From NCBI GenBank assembly GCA_013054445.1, contig JAAMPI010000014.1:35963-99962 (forward strand): a stretch of 64,000 nucleotides of DNA. The letters are read 5' to 3'. The notes under the pieces are model-generated. The model was not told the origin of the DNA. It ran no database searches and saw only the letters and a program-made list of their open reading frames with translations. Source of the stretch: Cudoniella acicularis (taxonomy: Eukaryota; Ascomycota; Leotiomycetes; Helotiales; Helotiaceae). The position numbers and the translations under genes are program-made. Positions 34,932 to 46,674 of the stretch are shown here, one piece after another (the first letter of the stretch is position 1; each line of letters begins with the position of its first letter).

Positions 34932-36682
34932 GAAATGTCATTTGCCCCTACCTAGGTGCGACATTCAAGCCGAATATTGACTGACTGTGTCATAGTAGAA
35001 GACCAGAATAAACTGACAAGATTCATTTCCTCTTTGCTGCTGCTCCTAGGATGTTCGGTGCAATTTTGTTTCTCGCTGGTTTCGCTACCATCTTCGGCTT
35101 AAAAATCTCTGGGATATTACTCAGTATATATTGCCAATCCGAAAATCGTATATGTTCGCAAAAATGGTATTATACTGTTATTTGATTCCTGATCTCTTTA
35201 TCACAGCCTTCTTCAAAACGCAACCGACCTGTACAGTCATTGTTAGTACCCCCTTCATAAGGGATCATCGTAAATCGGTCCGCTTTTTCATAGACTCATC
35301 CGTCTTTACCACTTCATCGCTACTCTCTTATCACTAAACACCATCCAAAAGCCAACTCCGACACAACCAAACCAACAAATGGTGACTAACAACAACATAA
35401 AAATACAGGTAGTACCAGAGGGCTAGGCCCGAATGGGACGGCGAAACGAAATAACTCGCAGTTTAAATGAGAACTACATAACAATATGCAAATATGCGAC
35501 AGCCGAAAGTCCACATTACCGAACGGTGCTTGCCAGATTCGAAGCGGTGTGGGACGAAATTTCACAACAAGCGGCAGCACGGATCCCGAGATCAATTTTA
35601 GACACGGAGGATAGAGAAAAGTCGGTCTTTTGAGAGCAGGTTGAAGAATTGAAAGGGAAGTAGTGATACAAAGGGATGAGATAATGAATAAAGCATTACT
35701 CAATATTGGCGGTGCGATTCAATATGTTTAAGTCGGATTGTAGCTACTGCTGCTTCTCATATTCCTTCCCACCAGGTCCACTTTTTCATTGTTCTTCCCC
35801 CTCCCTTCCCCTTCATCTTTCCCTCCTGCCCCACAAACACTCCTACTAATCATCATTATCCCGAATTTTCAAATCGACCTGGTACTCGTAATTCCCTGGG
35901 AATTTCCACCCTTTAATCAAGTCTCCCTGCCTCGGCCATGCCTTCTCCACACCTTTGCTTTTTTCATCCACTTTACACATGGCGTACGAAGTTGCCATAT
36001 ATTTCCTCTATTCAAGTAAGAATGGTCCTTTTTTCTTACCCGTGGAGTTTAGGCTGTTGGACTTCGTTTAAACAATTGTACTCCTGAAACTAGGCGAACG
36101 AATTAAAGGATAAATTAAATGCAACTTATAGCAAGCATGTCCCTTCAATGTCTGACCGTTGGCAACTCTTGCCCTTTTTTTGCTATACAGCACTTTAAAT
36201 TCTTTCTTACTTCAATTTAATTTTAAGAAAATCTTAATACACTATTTCTGTTATAGTGAAACTTTCGAGCGAAGCAGCATAAAAAACCCTAGAGGGTCAG
36301 ACAGTAAATAAAAAGAAAGTGCGAGAATTACGACCGAATTGTGAAAGGGGAGGCGAAACAGGAATAAATAAGCGAAGCCTCGGCTCAGGGACCCACAACC
36401 GCGGTGCATCTTGCGCCTTGCGTGGCGTCCTGATATAGCATCAGCCCAACACAATTTCAGCGCCAGGCCTCAATCACCTCACGATATCTCCTTTCATTCA
36501 AACAACCAATCCTTCATCACAGCTGCTAGGCTAGATCCGCGTCGCATCACGCAAAGAGTCGCAAATGTATTTCCGACCACTTGAAACTCATAAAAGCTCC
36601 AAACCCCTTGACGATTCGCTTTAGGCTTCAGGCACCAGCTTTCAGGCTGTAATTTCAATTCATGACGATCTCAGAATAAACA
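34932..36682. other. Long spacer upstream of J-protein gene
   Basis: No supported gene in about 1.75 kb. A 66-codon frame at 35433-35633 (MGRRNEITRSLNENYITI...) has ordinary composition but no homology I recognise, and could be a small gene or chance. A C/T-rich tract at about 35.77-35.85 kb and AT-rich 36.05-36.25 kb sequence are compatible with promoter/UTR elements. Confidence 0.45.
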
Positions 36683-37861
36683 ATGGCCACAACCAAATTA
36701 ATCGAGGACTACTACTCAATCCTTGAAGTCTCTCAATTTGCGCCTATATCCTCAATTAAAGATTCATACCGCAGGCTAGCACTGCGCTACCACCCAGATA
36801 AGAACAAGAAGGAAGACGCCACAGAAGCCTTTCAACGCCTAGGAAGAGCTTGGGAGGTTCTTCAAGATGAAGCGAAACGGGCGCAGTACGACGGTGAACT
36901 TTTGAAGAGAAAACGAGAGAAAGAGGAAGGGGAGGCTTTGAGAGCAAGGAAGAGGCGTGAGGAGGTAGATCGTGAAATCGCTGCGAGGTGGGCGCGAGAA
37001 AACGAGGAGCGGCGAAAAAGACGGAAGAAAGCAGAACAACGGCCGCCGGAAGAAGTGAAAAGGATTAAGGGATGGAAGATTGCGGCCCGAGAAGAGTACT
37101 TGTCGCGTTTGAGAGCTTGGATTCTGTTTAGAGAGGAGAAGTTGCGTCTTCTTCACTCTAGCCAGCGCAGTCTCCGAATCTGGCAAGATACGTTGGACGC
37201 TGTGGATGAGCAGAACGTTCCAAGTGGGGAAATGCACAAAAAACTTGGAGATTTATCAAGGCGAGCAGGCATAAATACGCCAGACGATGTGGCCCCTGAA
37301 ACCAGTAAACCTGCCTTCATAAATGGAGAGTGCATTCTTGAAATTGAAAAGGGAATCCGCGATATGCAAACTCAATGCAACCAAATTATCCTCCAACTCA
37401 TCGAAGACAAGGGAATATATGAAAGGGAAGAAACTGCATCAAGGAAAACTCGAATTAAGGAAGCACTAGGATTTCTTGGTCCTCGCGAGTTAAACCCACC
37501 ATTATTCAGCGTTATTGATCGGCGCGGTCAGGCTATCAACCATTGGCAGACACTTTCCCGAGTTTCTGGCACGGTTAAGGTCTCTACTTCCATTGAGAGC
37601 GCTCCTGAAGGACCTTGGCATAAGAGTGGAGAATGGAAAAGAATTTCAGGAGAGCATGCTTGTGGGAGGTGTGGCCACTCTGCTTTTCATATTATTCAGG
37701 ATTGTGGGCCTGCGAAGTGTCCTGGATGTGGGATGGTGGTGTGCAATGAGTGTAACAGAGAGTTGGTTCTTTTGAGGGAGTATGGGGATTGGCTTTATGC
37801 AGAAGGAGAGACGGCGAAGAGTTCGATGTTCGAGCTTCTGTGGGATGATAATGGGGAGTAG
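36683..37861 (+). CDS. J-domain co-chaperone with C-terminal zinc ribbon
   Basis: Intronless, 392 residues. An N-terminal J domain spans about residues 9-72, with the catalytic HPD at 37-39 (LRYHPDKNKK) and the family's YDG at the end; it would stimulate ATP hydrolysis by an Hsp70. A long, highly charged Arg/Glu/Lys helix follows (about 73-150), probably a coiled coil. The C-terminal part has four CxxC-type pairs, CGRCGH, CPGCGM and CNEC with one further Cys, suggesting a zinc ribbon. This layout matches fungal class C J proteins of unknown specificity. The stop lies 155 bp from the stop of the convergent methyltransferase gene. Confidence 0.9.
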   Translation: MATTKLIEDYYSILEVSQFAPISSIKDSYRRLALRYHPDKNKKEDATEAFQRLGRAWEVLQDEAKRAQYDGELLKRKREKEEGEALRARKRREEVDREIAARWARENEERRKRRKKAEQRPPEEVKRIKGWKIAAREEYLSRLRAWILFREEKLRLLHSSQRSLRIWQDTLDAVDEQNVPSGEMHKKLGDLSRRAGINTPDDVAPETSKPAFINGECILEIEKGIRDMQTQCNQIILQLIEDKGIYEREETASRKTRIKEALGFLGPRELNPPLFSVIDRRGQAINHWQTLSRVSGTVKVSTSIESAPEGPWHKSGEWKRISGEHACGRCGHSAFHIIQDCGPAKCPGCGMVVCNECNRELVLLREYGDWLYAEGETAKSSMFELLWDDNGE

Positions 37862-38016
37862 TTGGTCTCAGACCCCAATCTAATGGTAAGTGTACTTTCT
37901 AAAAAGGAGCAACAATATTGGTTGAACGAGCCAAGAACTGACAACTTGGGAGAAGAGAACTCTATTAGTCCTTTACACGCCACACTGAGGAGAAAACCGA
38001 TGACTTTTATAAGACC

Positions 38017-39727
38017 TCAAGCCTTCTCAGCAGCCAGCGCGCCCGAGAGTGCATATTGGGTAGTGATACCTCCAGTCCGCTGAGTCGAGTTCAGATTCTT
38101 CACCAAAGTAATCTGATAACAAGTTGCAGTCCCCTGCCTCGAAGCAATCGTCGAAGAAGCCAAGAAATACTCCCAAATCTACACCATAAATTAGCCTTCC
38201 ACCATCGAGAACCTGCATCTCTCAGTCAAACTTACTCTAAACCAACGACTACCATATTTTTCCTCAACTTTAGAACGATTGCCTAACCAATTCCTATACC
38301 ACCTCCACATTGTCGCCGAGTAGTGGACACCAATCGTATCAACGCTCTTGATCTCAAAGCCAGAACTCTCCGCGCAGTCGATGTAAAATCCAAGAGGGGT
38401 GGAGGCATCGGCACCAGGGAAGACATATTTATTCAGGAACAAGCCCCAAATCAAGTCTTCATACTGCCACGACTTGCGAAGACCGGAAACCTGAAGAATG
38501 AACACTCCATCATCATCCAGCAAATTGCACACCTGTCTCAGAAAACTCGATAAATGGCGCACACCAACATGCTCAGCCATTTCCAGGCAGGTAATCTTTG
38601 GATAAGTCGCAGCAGGAATGTCACGGTAGTCCATACAAAGAATCTTGCTCTGTTCCTCTGGAATGCCATCGGCACGGAGTCCAGTATTGCCCCAAACGGT
38701 CTGGTTTCGGCCAAGTGTTACTCCTGTGACGTGTGCGCCGAAGTTGGTGCTGGCATATCGGGCGAGTGTTCCCCATCCACAACCAATATCTAGCATTTTG
38801 TCCCCTCTCTTCAGACCCATTTTCTTGCACACGATGGCCATTTTGTTGTCTTGGAGTTGTTCGAGTGTTTCTTCTTTTGCTATGTCGGAGATTATTCCCG
38901 AGGTGTAGACCATGCGTGGTCCGAGAAACCAGGCGTAGAAATCGTCGCCTCGATCGTAGTGGCCGCGGACTTGCTCTTCATCTGTGGAAATGTGTCAGTT
39001 GTGTTTATGGCACTGGTTTCGACAACATCACAAGGAGGAGGGGGTCTTGCCTTGAGACCGGGTGTGCATGATCATCTCCGGCACGAAATTGAGCAAAAAG
39101 AATTTGAACAGGCTGTACGTAAATCTAAAGTTCACCCAATCATGTCGATATTCCAAAACCTCCAAACAATCTCCATTGAATTCCACATCCCCATTGAAAT
39201 AAATCTGTTGAAACGTGTCGATAGGTATTTTGTTATGTCCACAATACCTTCTCTTATCAGCCTCCTTGCGGAAAGTGAGGTAGTGTTCGATTGGATGACC
39301 TGGCAATCTGACTTTTTCATTCTTCCGAGGCGTAAGTTTCGATGAGAAATACCAAAAGCCAGCTAGGAGTGGGAAGGTTGTGAGCAAGGCAATAAGACCG
39401 GTTGTAAGCCATCCACCTCTAATTGTCCACGAAAGGAGAATCGGAACGCTGATGAGGAGAGTGAGAAGTGCTCTGTTGGAAAATCCCTCCCCTCCGGGTC
39501 CGTCTGCGGGCAGGACACCATCTTTGATAGATGGAGACTAGATACCAACAGAAATAGTTAGATCAATTCCCTTGTGTAGTTCAAATTTTGGAAGTGTTTG
39601 AATTTACCGAAAATATTTTCACGCCGCAGTCTTCGTCGGTTTTGAAGGTTTGTGGTGGTGGGCCTGGAGTGGCGATGTATTCGATTTGATTCTCCGGCGC
39701 TTCAATACCATAAGCTTTTGGTAACAT
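38017..39727 (-). CDS. Sphingolipid C9-methyltransferase
   Basis: Four exons: 39727-39608, 39537-39051, 38981-38236, 38178-38017, encoding 504 residues, the usual family length. It methylates C9 of the long-chain base in fungal glucosylceramide using S-adenosylmethionine. Two membrane helices lie near residues 60-105 (LLTLLISVPILLSW; GLIALLTTFPLLAGF), placing it in the endoplasmic reticulum. The cyclopropane-synthase-like domain has SAM motif LDIGCGWGTLARYA near 265, then GVTLGRNQ and CLEMAEHVGVRH. The second intron (39050-38982) has a GC donor (AAG|GCAAGA) instead of GT, and no alternative GT site keeps the conserved RSQDEEQVRDHYDRGDDFY sequence. The third intron (38235-38179) is GT...TAG, 57 nt. 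The reading frame is intact. Confidence 0.93.
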
Positions 39728-40196
39728 TTCTTTCGTTCTGAAGTCTCGAGAGTTGAGAAGTTTCTCGACGTGGCAAGTGATCGAAGTAATTGATCGTGAG
39801 AGAAAATGTTTTGATCTTTGGGGGAAAAGAATTTTAAGAACTGTGGGAAATACATCTCGATTTAAAGCACAGTACAGCTTATTAACTCCGATGAAACTTC
39901 CACCTATGCGTTCTCACTGGGACTTCCACCCGTATTACTAGGGAAGTGGGAGCCTCAGGCGGCCGTGCAACACCAGCCTAAACCCCTTTTAGATAAATAG
40001 TGCGACAGAAAGCTTAAGCGATAACTGCCAGGATCTTAGCCAAGGCCCATGGACTTCTCTGCTCGACGACGACACTTCCTCACAAAATCACAACCACACT
40101 TGAAAACAGCTGTCTCAATACTCTTTGACCGCCACTTCCGCTTGAAATTTCCTCTAGTGGTGAAAAAAAAGTTTCAAATTTTGAATTCCGGTTAAA
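39728..40196. promoter_or_regulatory. Bidirectional promoter region
   Basis: A 469-bp gap between the start codons of the C9-methyltransferase (minus) and the Zn2Cys6 regulator (plus). No other gene fits, so it must contain both promoters. No specific site can be assigned by eye. Confidence 0.6.
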
Positions 40197-41974
40197 ATGT
40201 CCGAGGCTCGACGAGTGAAGTCTCGGGCAGGGTGCCTGCAGTGTAAACGACGAAAGGTCCGCCCCTTTTCCGTAAATTACTTCTTTCATGATACTAAAAT
40301 ATTTATCTCGTTTAGGTTAAGTGTGATCTGGCCGTACCGGGGTGCCAGCAATGCCGCCGACAGAAACTTTCCTGTCCAGGATATCAAAAGCCCCTGAAGT
40401 GGATTGACGGGCCCGAGGATCCAAAATCCAAAATCCCCCAAGCTAGATCTATGCACCAATTTAATAGCTCTGAAGTGGCTGAGCTTAACAGGGAAGAATC
40501 GACCTCTGGATTGGAGGGTAGTGGCACTTCATGTTTGCATATGCAAGTCCCAAGTATATCTCCACAATTGGACCACGAATCCTCATCACTGATCCACCAC
40601 TACTTCACACGAGTATGCCGAATTGCAGGTTGCTTCGACTCTTCCCTCAGCCCCTTCCGAACCGTCTCCGCATCCATGATGACCTACTCCAAACCCGTTC
40701 TTCTCTTCCTACAAGCCTCATCCGCAGCACAACTCAGCAGACAACACCCTCAAATGCGCTTCAAAGCCTTAAAACTACAATCTGAAGCATTTTCAGCAGT
40801 CAGGAATGAAATCGGAAATCTCCAAGGTCCAGTTGTGTCAGATGAGTTGATGCTCAGCTGCATCATCGCCGGCTTGACGTCTGCTTGGTACGATGTTAAT
40901 GATATTGGTCTCAGCCACGTCTCCGGGAGTCAAGTACTGCTATCGCTCTGGCTTATGTCTCAAAGAGGCCGGTTGAAATACCAGCAAACTTTCATTTTAG
41001 GCTCATATATATATTGGTTCATGAACGCCGCTTTTGTCGCCGGTGACCCGAGAGAATCCTTTCACTACCAAGAAGCCTTGCAATACATCGTCCGCAACCT
41101 GGACATGAGCCACGACATCATCAATGACAGCGATATTCCCGAGCATCTCCGCAAAGTTTTACCGCATCCCTTGACGGGATTTTCGATGCAACTCTGCATA
41201 TCCGTTGGAAAAGTCGGTTCATTATGCCGCTTACGCTATAGTTGCATGGCTCAGCCGAACTACGATGAGCTTCAGGAGTTCCTAGAAGAAAGAGCCCAAT
41301 ATGTGGAATCTGAACTACTGGAACTGGTTCAAAGCTATCAAAGCAACTTCAAAGATCCGGAAGATCCCCACACGACTGTGGAAGAAATCCTCAGTGTTGG
41401 AGAGGCCTACCGGTGTGCTGGTCTCCTGCAATTATACACGACATTTCCTCACTTATTGCAGCAACAAGTTCAACTATCGTCGAGGAATACATCAGGAAAT
41501 TCGGAGACGGAATTGCCACAAGAGATGGAGACTATGAGATTGGATTCCATCGCTGAATTCACAACTCTGCAGCACAACTGGCTGCGAGCGCTCTCTTTTC
41601 ACATATTGAAAATACTGGAGACAATACCTCCAACGTCTGGCACTCGAGCTCTTCAAGGTTTGCCAGTATTGATTGCCGCTACATGGTTGGTTGATCCGAT
41701 GAATGATGATTCATCTGGCTCGGACGAAGGGCGTAATCAAATACCTTTTGAGCATCCCCACCTCCCCCTCAGAAAATCCTCATCCTCAAAAGAATATTGG
41801 CGACAACTGGTTCAAGTAGGGCTGCGCCAGCATAATGAATATGTTAGTCTGCAGCAAGTCAGTCGTATTTTGGAGATAGTGGAGGAGATTTGGCGTTTGG
41901 ATGATAAGGGAGAGGAGAAGTGCCATTGGATGGTAGTGGTTGCTTCGAAGGGGTTGCAGACTTTGTATGGATAG
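40197..41974 (+). CDS. Zn2Cys6 transcription factor, Fungal_trans_2 type
   Basis: Two exons, 40197-40256 and 40316-41974, encode 572 residues. The 59-nt intron (GTCCGC...TTTAG) interrupts the zinc cluster after RRK. Joining restores CLQCKRRKVKCDLAVPGC then QQCRRQKLSC, a complete C-x2-C-x6-C-x6-C-x2-C-x6-C cluster for DNA binding at residues 13-40. After a short linker the rest resembles the helical Fungal_trans_2 domain: LIHHYFTRVCRIAGCFDS, LMLSCIIAGLTSAW, FILGSYIYWFMNAAF, and near the end EEIWRLDDKGEEKCHWM. Such proteins commonly regulate metabolic genes. The only near neighbour that could be a target is the divergent C9-methyltransferase, but that is not supported by any motif. Confidence 0.9.
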
Positions 41975-42301
41975 ATTGTTGGTCGCATGGTGGTGTGAAA
42001 AGGTAAATCCAAGCGTCAAAAATGACATCATGGTCCATTTAAAGGTAGCATGAGAAAGTATACTTTTCCTTTACATTAAGTTGTAATGTTATACTTAGTT
42101 CCAAATTCGACCACAACCCACTTACAAAAGTTCTTCCATTTTTTGATTTATTCCAAGGCACTCATTAGTTACAATTTTGGCCCATACATATTATAATGTC
42201 ACTATCGCCGCAATTCCCACTACATTCTTTCTGTCCACATCCTCTAAAAAGCTCTTTTTCGGGTACTTGAAATTTTCATAGATATCAGAATTAGAAACTA
42301 A
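41975..42301. other. Spacer between convergent genes
   Basis: 327 bp of AT-rich 3' sequence between two convergent stops; nothing else seen. Confidence 0.6.
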
Positions 42302-45300
42302 TCATTCAGGATTATTCTCCTGAGAACTAAAGTTTGGCCAAAATTTACTAACACAGCTGTCGCAGGGCAAGTAGTCTTCTCTCGAGGCTTCTTCTCTCGA
42401 GGCTCCTTCACACAAGACTTCCCTACTGAGTCTCGAAGTGCCTCTGCTATTGATCCCACTCCACAATCTCTTTGGCAAAGATACCGGTATATTCCTTATC
42501 GATTCCACTCTTTCAGGCTTTTGACAATGAAAGCACCAATAAAGTCTCTTTGATATGTGTTTGCAATCCCATAGATGCCGTAACATCTCTTCCTGACTCA
42601 TGAACACATCCCGACACCACAATAAAGGGCACGTACGGCCTTCTTCTTCGGTCATAGCTGTAGTAGGGTATCCCCTCTGGTACATCACCCACCCCAAAAA
42701 TGGCAGCTCATTCGGGTTGTATTTCTGAACATCTCCATATCGAAACAGCTGGTTCGTGACCTGCATTTCTTTAAGATGGACTTGGGGTGCTTCGCTCCCG
42801 ACTCTAGAAGCCAGAGAAACTGCACGTCCATCATGCAATGCTTTCTTCTCGACGACTGGCTCTGGACTTGATCTATTTCGGCACTGATCCACGCGTTCTT
42901 CGGTTGAGACACATTCCACCAGCGGGAATGCAGGAGATGAAAATTCGAAAGATCGGTTTCCCTGAAGTTGTGATTCGGGAAAACCCAATTCATGGTCTGT
43001 GCACGAAGGCGTTTGCTTATAATTCTCTCCAGGGGGGCCAAAGCTTGTTTCAGAGACCCAATTGTGTGCGAAATCGTGATGATTACTAGACTCCAATCCC
43101 CTCAAACCACTACTCTTGTCAACAACCCCAACTTTTCCAGTCTCAACAATCGTAGATCTTGAGGCAGCAGAGAATTCTCCGCTATTTGAAGATCTTTTGT
43201 TATTTGCTAACAATTTTTGAGGCCGTTGAGAAGTAAAATGATCAGATTGTGTCGGAGAGCTAGAGCTATGATCCGGGTCTAAATTTATCAATTTAGAATC
43301 CTCCCGTTGTGATCCGTCGTCATCCTGAAGCAGCGCTAAAGAGGCTGCTTTTGTTCTGGGGTATGCTGATCTGCTTACTTGCGATGATGTGTTCGGGGGT
43401 TCCAATGATGAGTTTCTTGGTAGTTTGCGATGGAACAATATTGGGCTCTCTAGCTCAATGGGGTCGTTTTCTGCTAGTAGGTAGAACATAAACGGTGAAC
43501 TATGCTCCGTTGCACGGGCTCTGAAAGGCGGAAAATCTTGAGGCTTTGTAGGTGGAGGTTTAGGGGCTATTGGTGTGCGCCACACTTCGCCTTCCGGAAG
43601 CGTGGATCGAAAGTTTAATGTTTCACCCTCTTTATAAACCTGCCTCGGAATGAGCACTGTAAACTCATCGAATACAGTGACAGAACATTTTGCCCCACTG
43701 CAAGAAATCAGCACTACGGCTTTCTGAGGAGGGAGGAGGGGAGGAGCCGGGAGGATGAAACTTCCTCTCAAGCGCCTGGGATCAGGAATTGAGGAAGAGG
43801 ACCACAGAAATAGGTTGATTACCACTTGGTCAAAAGCATCATGCAGGACAATATTTGAGCGTAAAGTTGTGTGTTTCGCTGCCTATGAGCTCGGGATAAA
43901 TATATAGCGGCGTGTTGTAGAATAGAAGTTCCTATGCGGCTTCGAGTATTCGGGTTAGCACCACGTTGTAACAAGAGAGCCGTGATCTCTCTGAGGCCAT
44001 GACGGGTGGTAATCGCTAGTGGCGTATAACCTCGGGTATCCCTTCGATGGATGTCAGATGTTAAAACCAGTGCTTCGAGCTGGGGTCGAGACAGGGGTTT
44101 GCTCGACCAGCCTTTGAGAGCTCTAAGGAGGCTAGAATCTGGAAGGCCTTCCGGACAGCCAAGTGCGTGTCGGCCTAAAATTTTGGAGAACTCCCTCTCG
44201 TCTTCAACGTCGATAACCCATTGCTGTATCATCTTTTCCAGATTTGCACAAACACTTGTGCCGTTGTAATCCACTTCACAAAATGGAAATCCCGTCGCTG
44301 ATGCCGCGCGCAAAACCTCGAGCAAGTCAGAGAATCGATCGGCTCCTTCGAGTCGAAAGACGTGTAAGTAGGTCTCTCCCGAGCTGTTGCGAGGTGGAAT
44401 GAAACCACTGGGTTTGATCAGTTGGACCATTCGCAACGTGTTACCAGCAGCTGCAGCGTGATGCAAAGGTGTATTTCCAAATCGGTCTAGAAGAAATCCG
44501 TCTATGAAATCATCTTCATCGCTCATTGAATTCCGCGCCAGTTGGTGATCCTCCGAGAAGCCACAAATCATACAAAGTGACCGTTTTACGGTATCGTTGT
44601 GGAAGAACTGACAGCATGGTCTGTCATACAGGGAAATCTCCTTTGGGACACGATGATACTGTGGCAATTCCGGGGCGAGCTTAGAATCATTCACAAGCTC
44701 GCTCCAAGAGGCTAGCTCATTTTCAGATAGAGGGTGATTAGCGGTATTTAAACTTGAGTTGGATGCGATACTTGATGTGTACAGAAAGCTCGATCGCCAT
44801 GAATTGGTCATAGATAGAACTGAATTGACGTGGCCTAGAGACCGAGAGACCTTTTTCGAAAAGCGAACGCTTAGGCTTCTCACACTAACAGATGAACTGC
44901 TGCTCAATCTTGAACGTGGTCGTTTCAACCCACGAGGAGAAGTTGTGGGAAGACCCTCTTCAGCTATGTCGGCTAATTCGACATCCTGGATGTCTGAAAC
45001 TCGACTCCCCCCTTCGTTTTCATTAATTTCGCGGGTAACCTTAATATCCGTTGCGTAAGATGCACCAACTTCAACAGAGTCACGCACATCATCTGCAACT
45101 TGTTTGTCGCTCGAACGACGCTCATAGGTATCTGACGACAGATAGGGCTGGATCTGATTTTTGAGAGACTGATGCGCATACCATGTTCCCATTTCAGGTA
45201 ATGAGAGATGAGAGGGAACTCCTGGTAGGCCAACATGCCGGTAATGAATCAAAGGGTCGCTGTAGGGCCCAGGCCCTTCAGAAAGGACTTCCGTCGATAT

Positions 45301-45688
45301 CGAAAGCGGGGAACATCGCTGTTGCCTTGAAATGCATCGTGCCCGGTATCGAGAATACTTTGCAAACTGATTCTCCTTGCAAGCTTTGAGTTGCGCCAAT
45401 CGAAGCTTCATCTGTTCCGGGCTGGAGGGGCGGTAATTCTGCCATTCTTTGGCATTGTTGGGAAGCAAGTCCTTGAGTTGTGTTTGTATGTTTCTTGTCC
45501 TGAGTATGGTCAACTTACGCTCAATTGAAATTAGATTCCTCTCACTTTGGGTTGAAATTCTCCGCACAAAGCACCGACCGAATGTCATCAATAGTGAGGT
45601 CCGTCAACAAGTAGAGTCGAACAAGTTTTCGTTTCCGCGAGTCTGTCCACGGGATCTTGGGCCGTCCGCCAGCCTTGGTAGGCGCCAT
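42302..45688 (-). CDS. Clr5-domain protein with ankyrin repeats
   Basis: Three exons: 45688-45546, 45499-43823, 43697-42302, encoding 1071 residues. The N-terminus (MAPTKAGGRPKIPW, RKLVRLYLLTDLTIDDIRSV, ending FNPKTRNIQTQLKDLLP across the first 46-nt intron) is a Clr5 domain, a fungal DNA-binding-like module. Then come Ser-rich disordered sequence, a cysteine-containing CCQFFHNDTVKRSLCMICGF patch, and ankyrin repeats (DRFGNTPLHHAAAAGN; DTRGYTPLAITTRHGL followed by LLLQRGANPNT). The 125-nt second intron joins CMMLLTK to CGAKCSVTVFDEF, restoring a pattern I expect for the family. The C-terminal third is Pro/Ser-rich with several Cys pairs near the end (CPLLWC, CFHC). Role unknown; a transcription or signalling function is inference. 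A relic of a paralogue lies at 46420-46551. Confidence 0.85.
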
Positions 45689-46064
45689 CGTATTTCGCCA
45701 AGCCTATTGCCTCTGTAAATGCTGTTTGGAGAGTGAAATCAGTGAGTAAATTTGTATGAATCATGAACGAAGAACATTGTTTTGGTTGAATCGAGACGAA
45801 GGCAGAAACACCGCTGCTGAAGATAGAGCCTGGAGGAAGTTGGCCAATAAAAGGCCGTAGAAGAAAACCCGGGGAGGGTATGTCAGCTCATGACCCCATG
45901 TTTTTGCGCGATATCTGATTCGCTGTCCACCGCCTCACACCTTGGACCGGGAAGTCACATGGCCCGACAGGGAGGTCCATATTCATATATATTCTCATTG
46001 TTCTGTAGTCTATTGAGTCAAAATTCAACTCACAAGAGATTCTCTCTTTTTCTTTTTTTGGCTG
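45689..46064. other. Upstream region of Clr5-ankyrin gene
   Basis: 376 bp of probable promoter; no other gene seen. Confidence 0.5.
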
Positions 46065-46141
46065 AAGTTAAAGACATTATTCCCAATTCACAATAACCTA
46101 CTTCTACCCTTCATCCCCCCTTTTCTCCCCCTTGCCATTCT
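46065..46141 (-). pseudogene. Fragment related to the 3' end of the Hel2-like gene
   Basis: The sequence from TTAAAGACAT to CCTTGCCATTCT matches the 3' end and stop region of the gene at 49.8-52.2 kb (about 49792-49867), with roughly one difference per six bases. On the minus strand it covers the Lys/Gly-rich tail (NGKGKKKGN...) of that protein. Similarity stops abruptly on both sides. It is a small diverged duplicate, not a functional gene. Confidence 0.75.
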
Positions 46142-46419
46142 GTTCTTGTAAATTTGGGGTCTTCCAGTCGTGATCCGTTGCTGTTTTTTGATAGTACTAA
46201 GGTAGCGACCCCGTTGACTTGCATTTCTATCACGAATCGTACTAAACTTGCTTAAGAAAATACTTAAGTCGATAGTTATATTAGCCTCTTTTCTTGTGAA
46301 TTTTAAGTGGTCTCATTATTTTTAAGGAGAGGAGGCTCTAGGATATAAGACTCGTTTTGATATTATAAAGCGATTTATATAGCTATAGTAGGCTGTCAAT
46401 TCGACTTTATAAGTGTGTT
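46142..46419. other. RIP-like spacer between two gene relics
   Basis: TA-rich with few CA/TG; no coding signal. Confidence 0.5.
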
Positions 46420-46551
46420 TCACACTTCACTAAAGGGAAGAGTAGAGTGAAATCTTAATGCCTCGGTAACTTTTGAATCTTTTCTTAAAATGAGTTCAGT
46501 TACCACAGTGAGCTCATCGAATGCTGTGACCAAAGGTTTGGCCCCATGATC
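46420..46551 (-). pseudogene. Relic of a Clr5-ankyrin paralogue
   Basis: Forty-three minus-strand codons plus a stop (46420-46422) read DHGAKPLVTAFDELTVV followed by LRKDSKVTEALRFHSTLPF. The intact Clr5-ankyrin protein has CGAKCSVTVFDEFTVL followed by KEGETLNFRSTLPE at the start of its last exon. The match begins almost exactly where that exon begins (GAK), and the flanks are TA-rich. No further exons are recognisable upstream, so this is a truncated, probably RIP-damaged paralogue. Confidence 0.85.
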
Positions 46552-46674
46552 TGTTATTAAGGATATATATACTAATCGGCTAACTGATAGAAGATTCTAG
46601 CTCATTAAATAATATCTCCTACTTTTTACTCTTCTTGAATACAGAGATACTAGAGTGACCATAAAGTAAAAGAG

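Noticed and set aside
35433..35633. 66-codon plus-strand frame as a small gene
   Set aside because: No homology, no supporting context; mentioned only within the spacer entry.
43747..43822. Short intron in the Clr5-ankyrin gene ending at CCCAG near 43.78 kb
   Set aside because: It keeps frame, but the longer 125-nt intron restores CGAKCSVTVFDEF, which also matches the nearby paralogue relic starting DHGAK.
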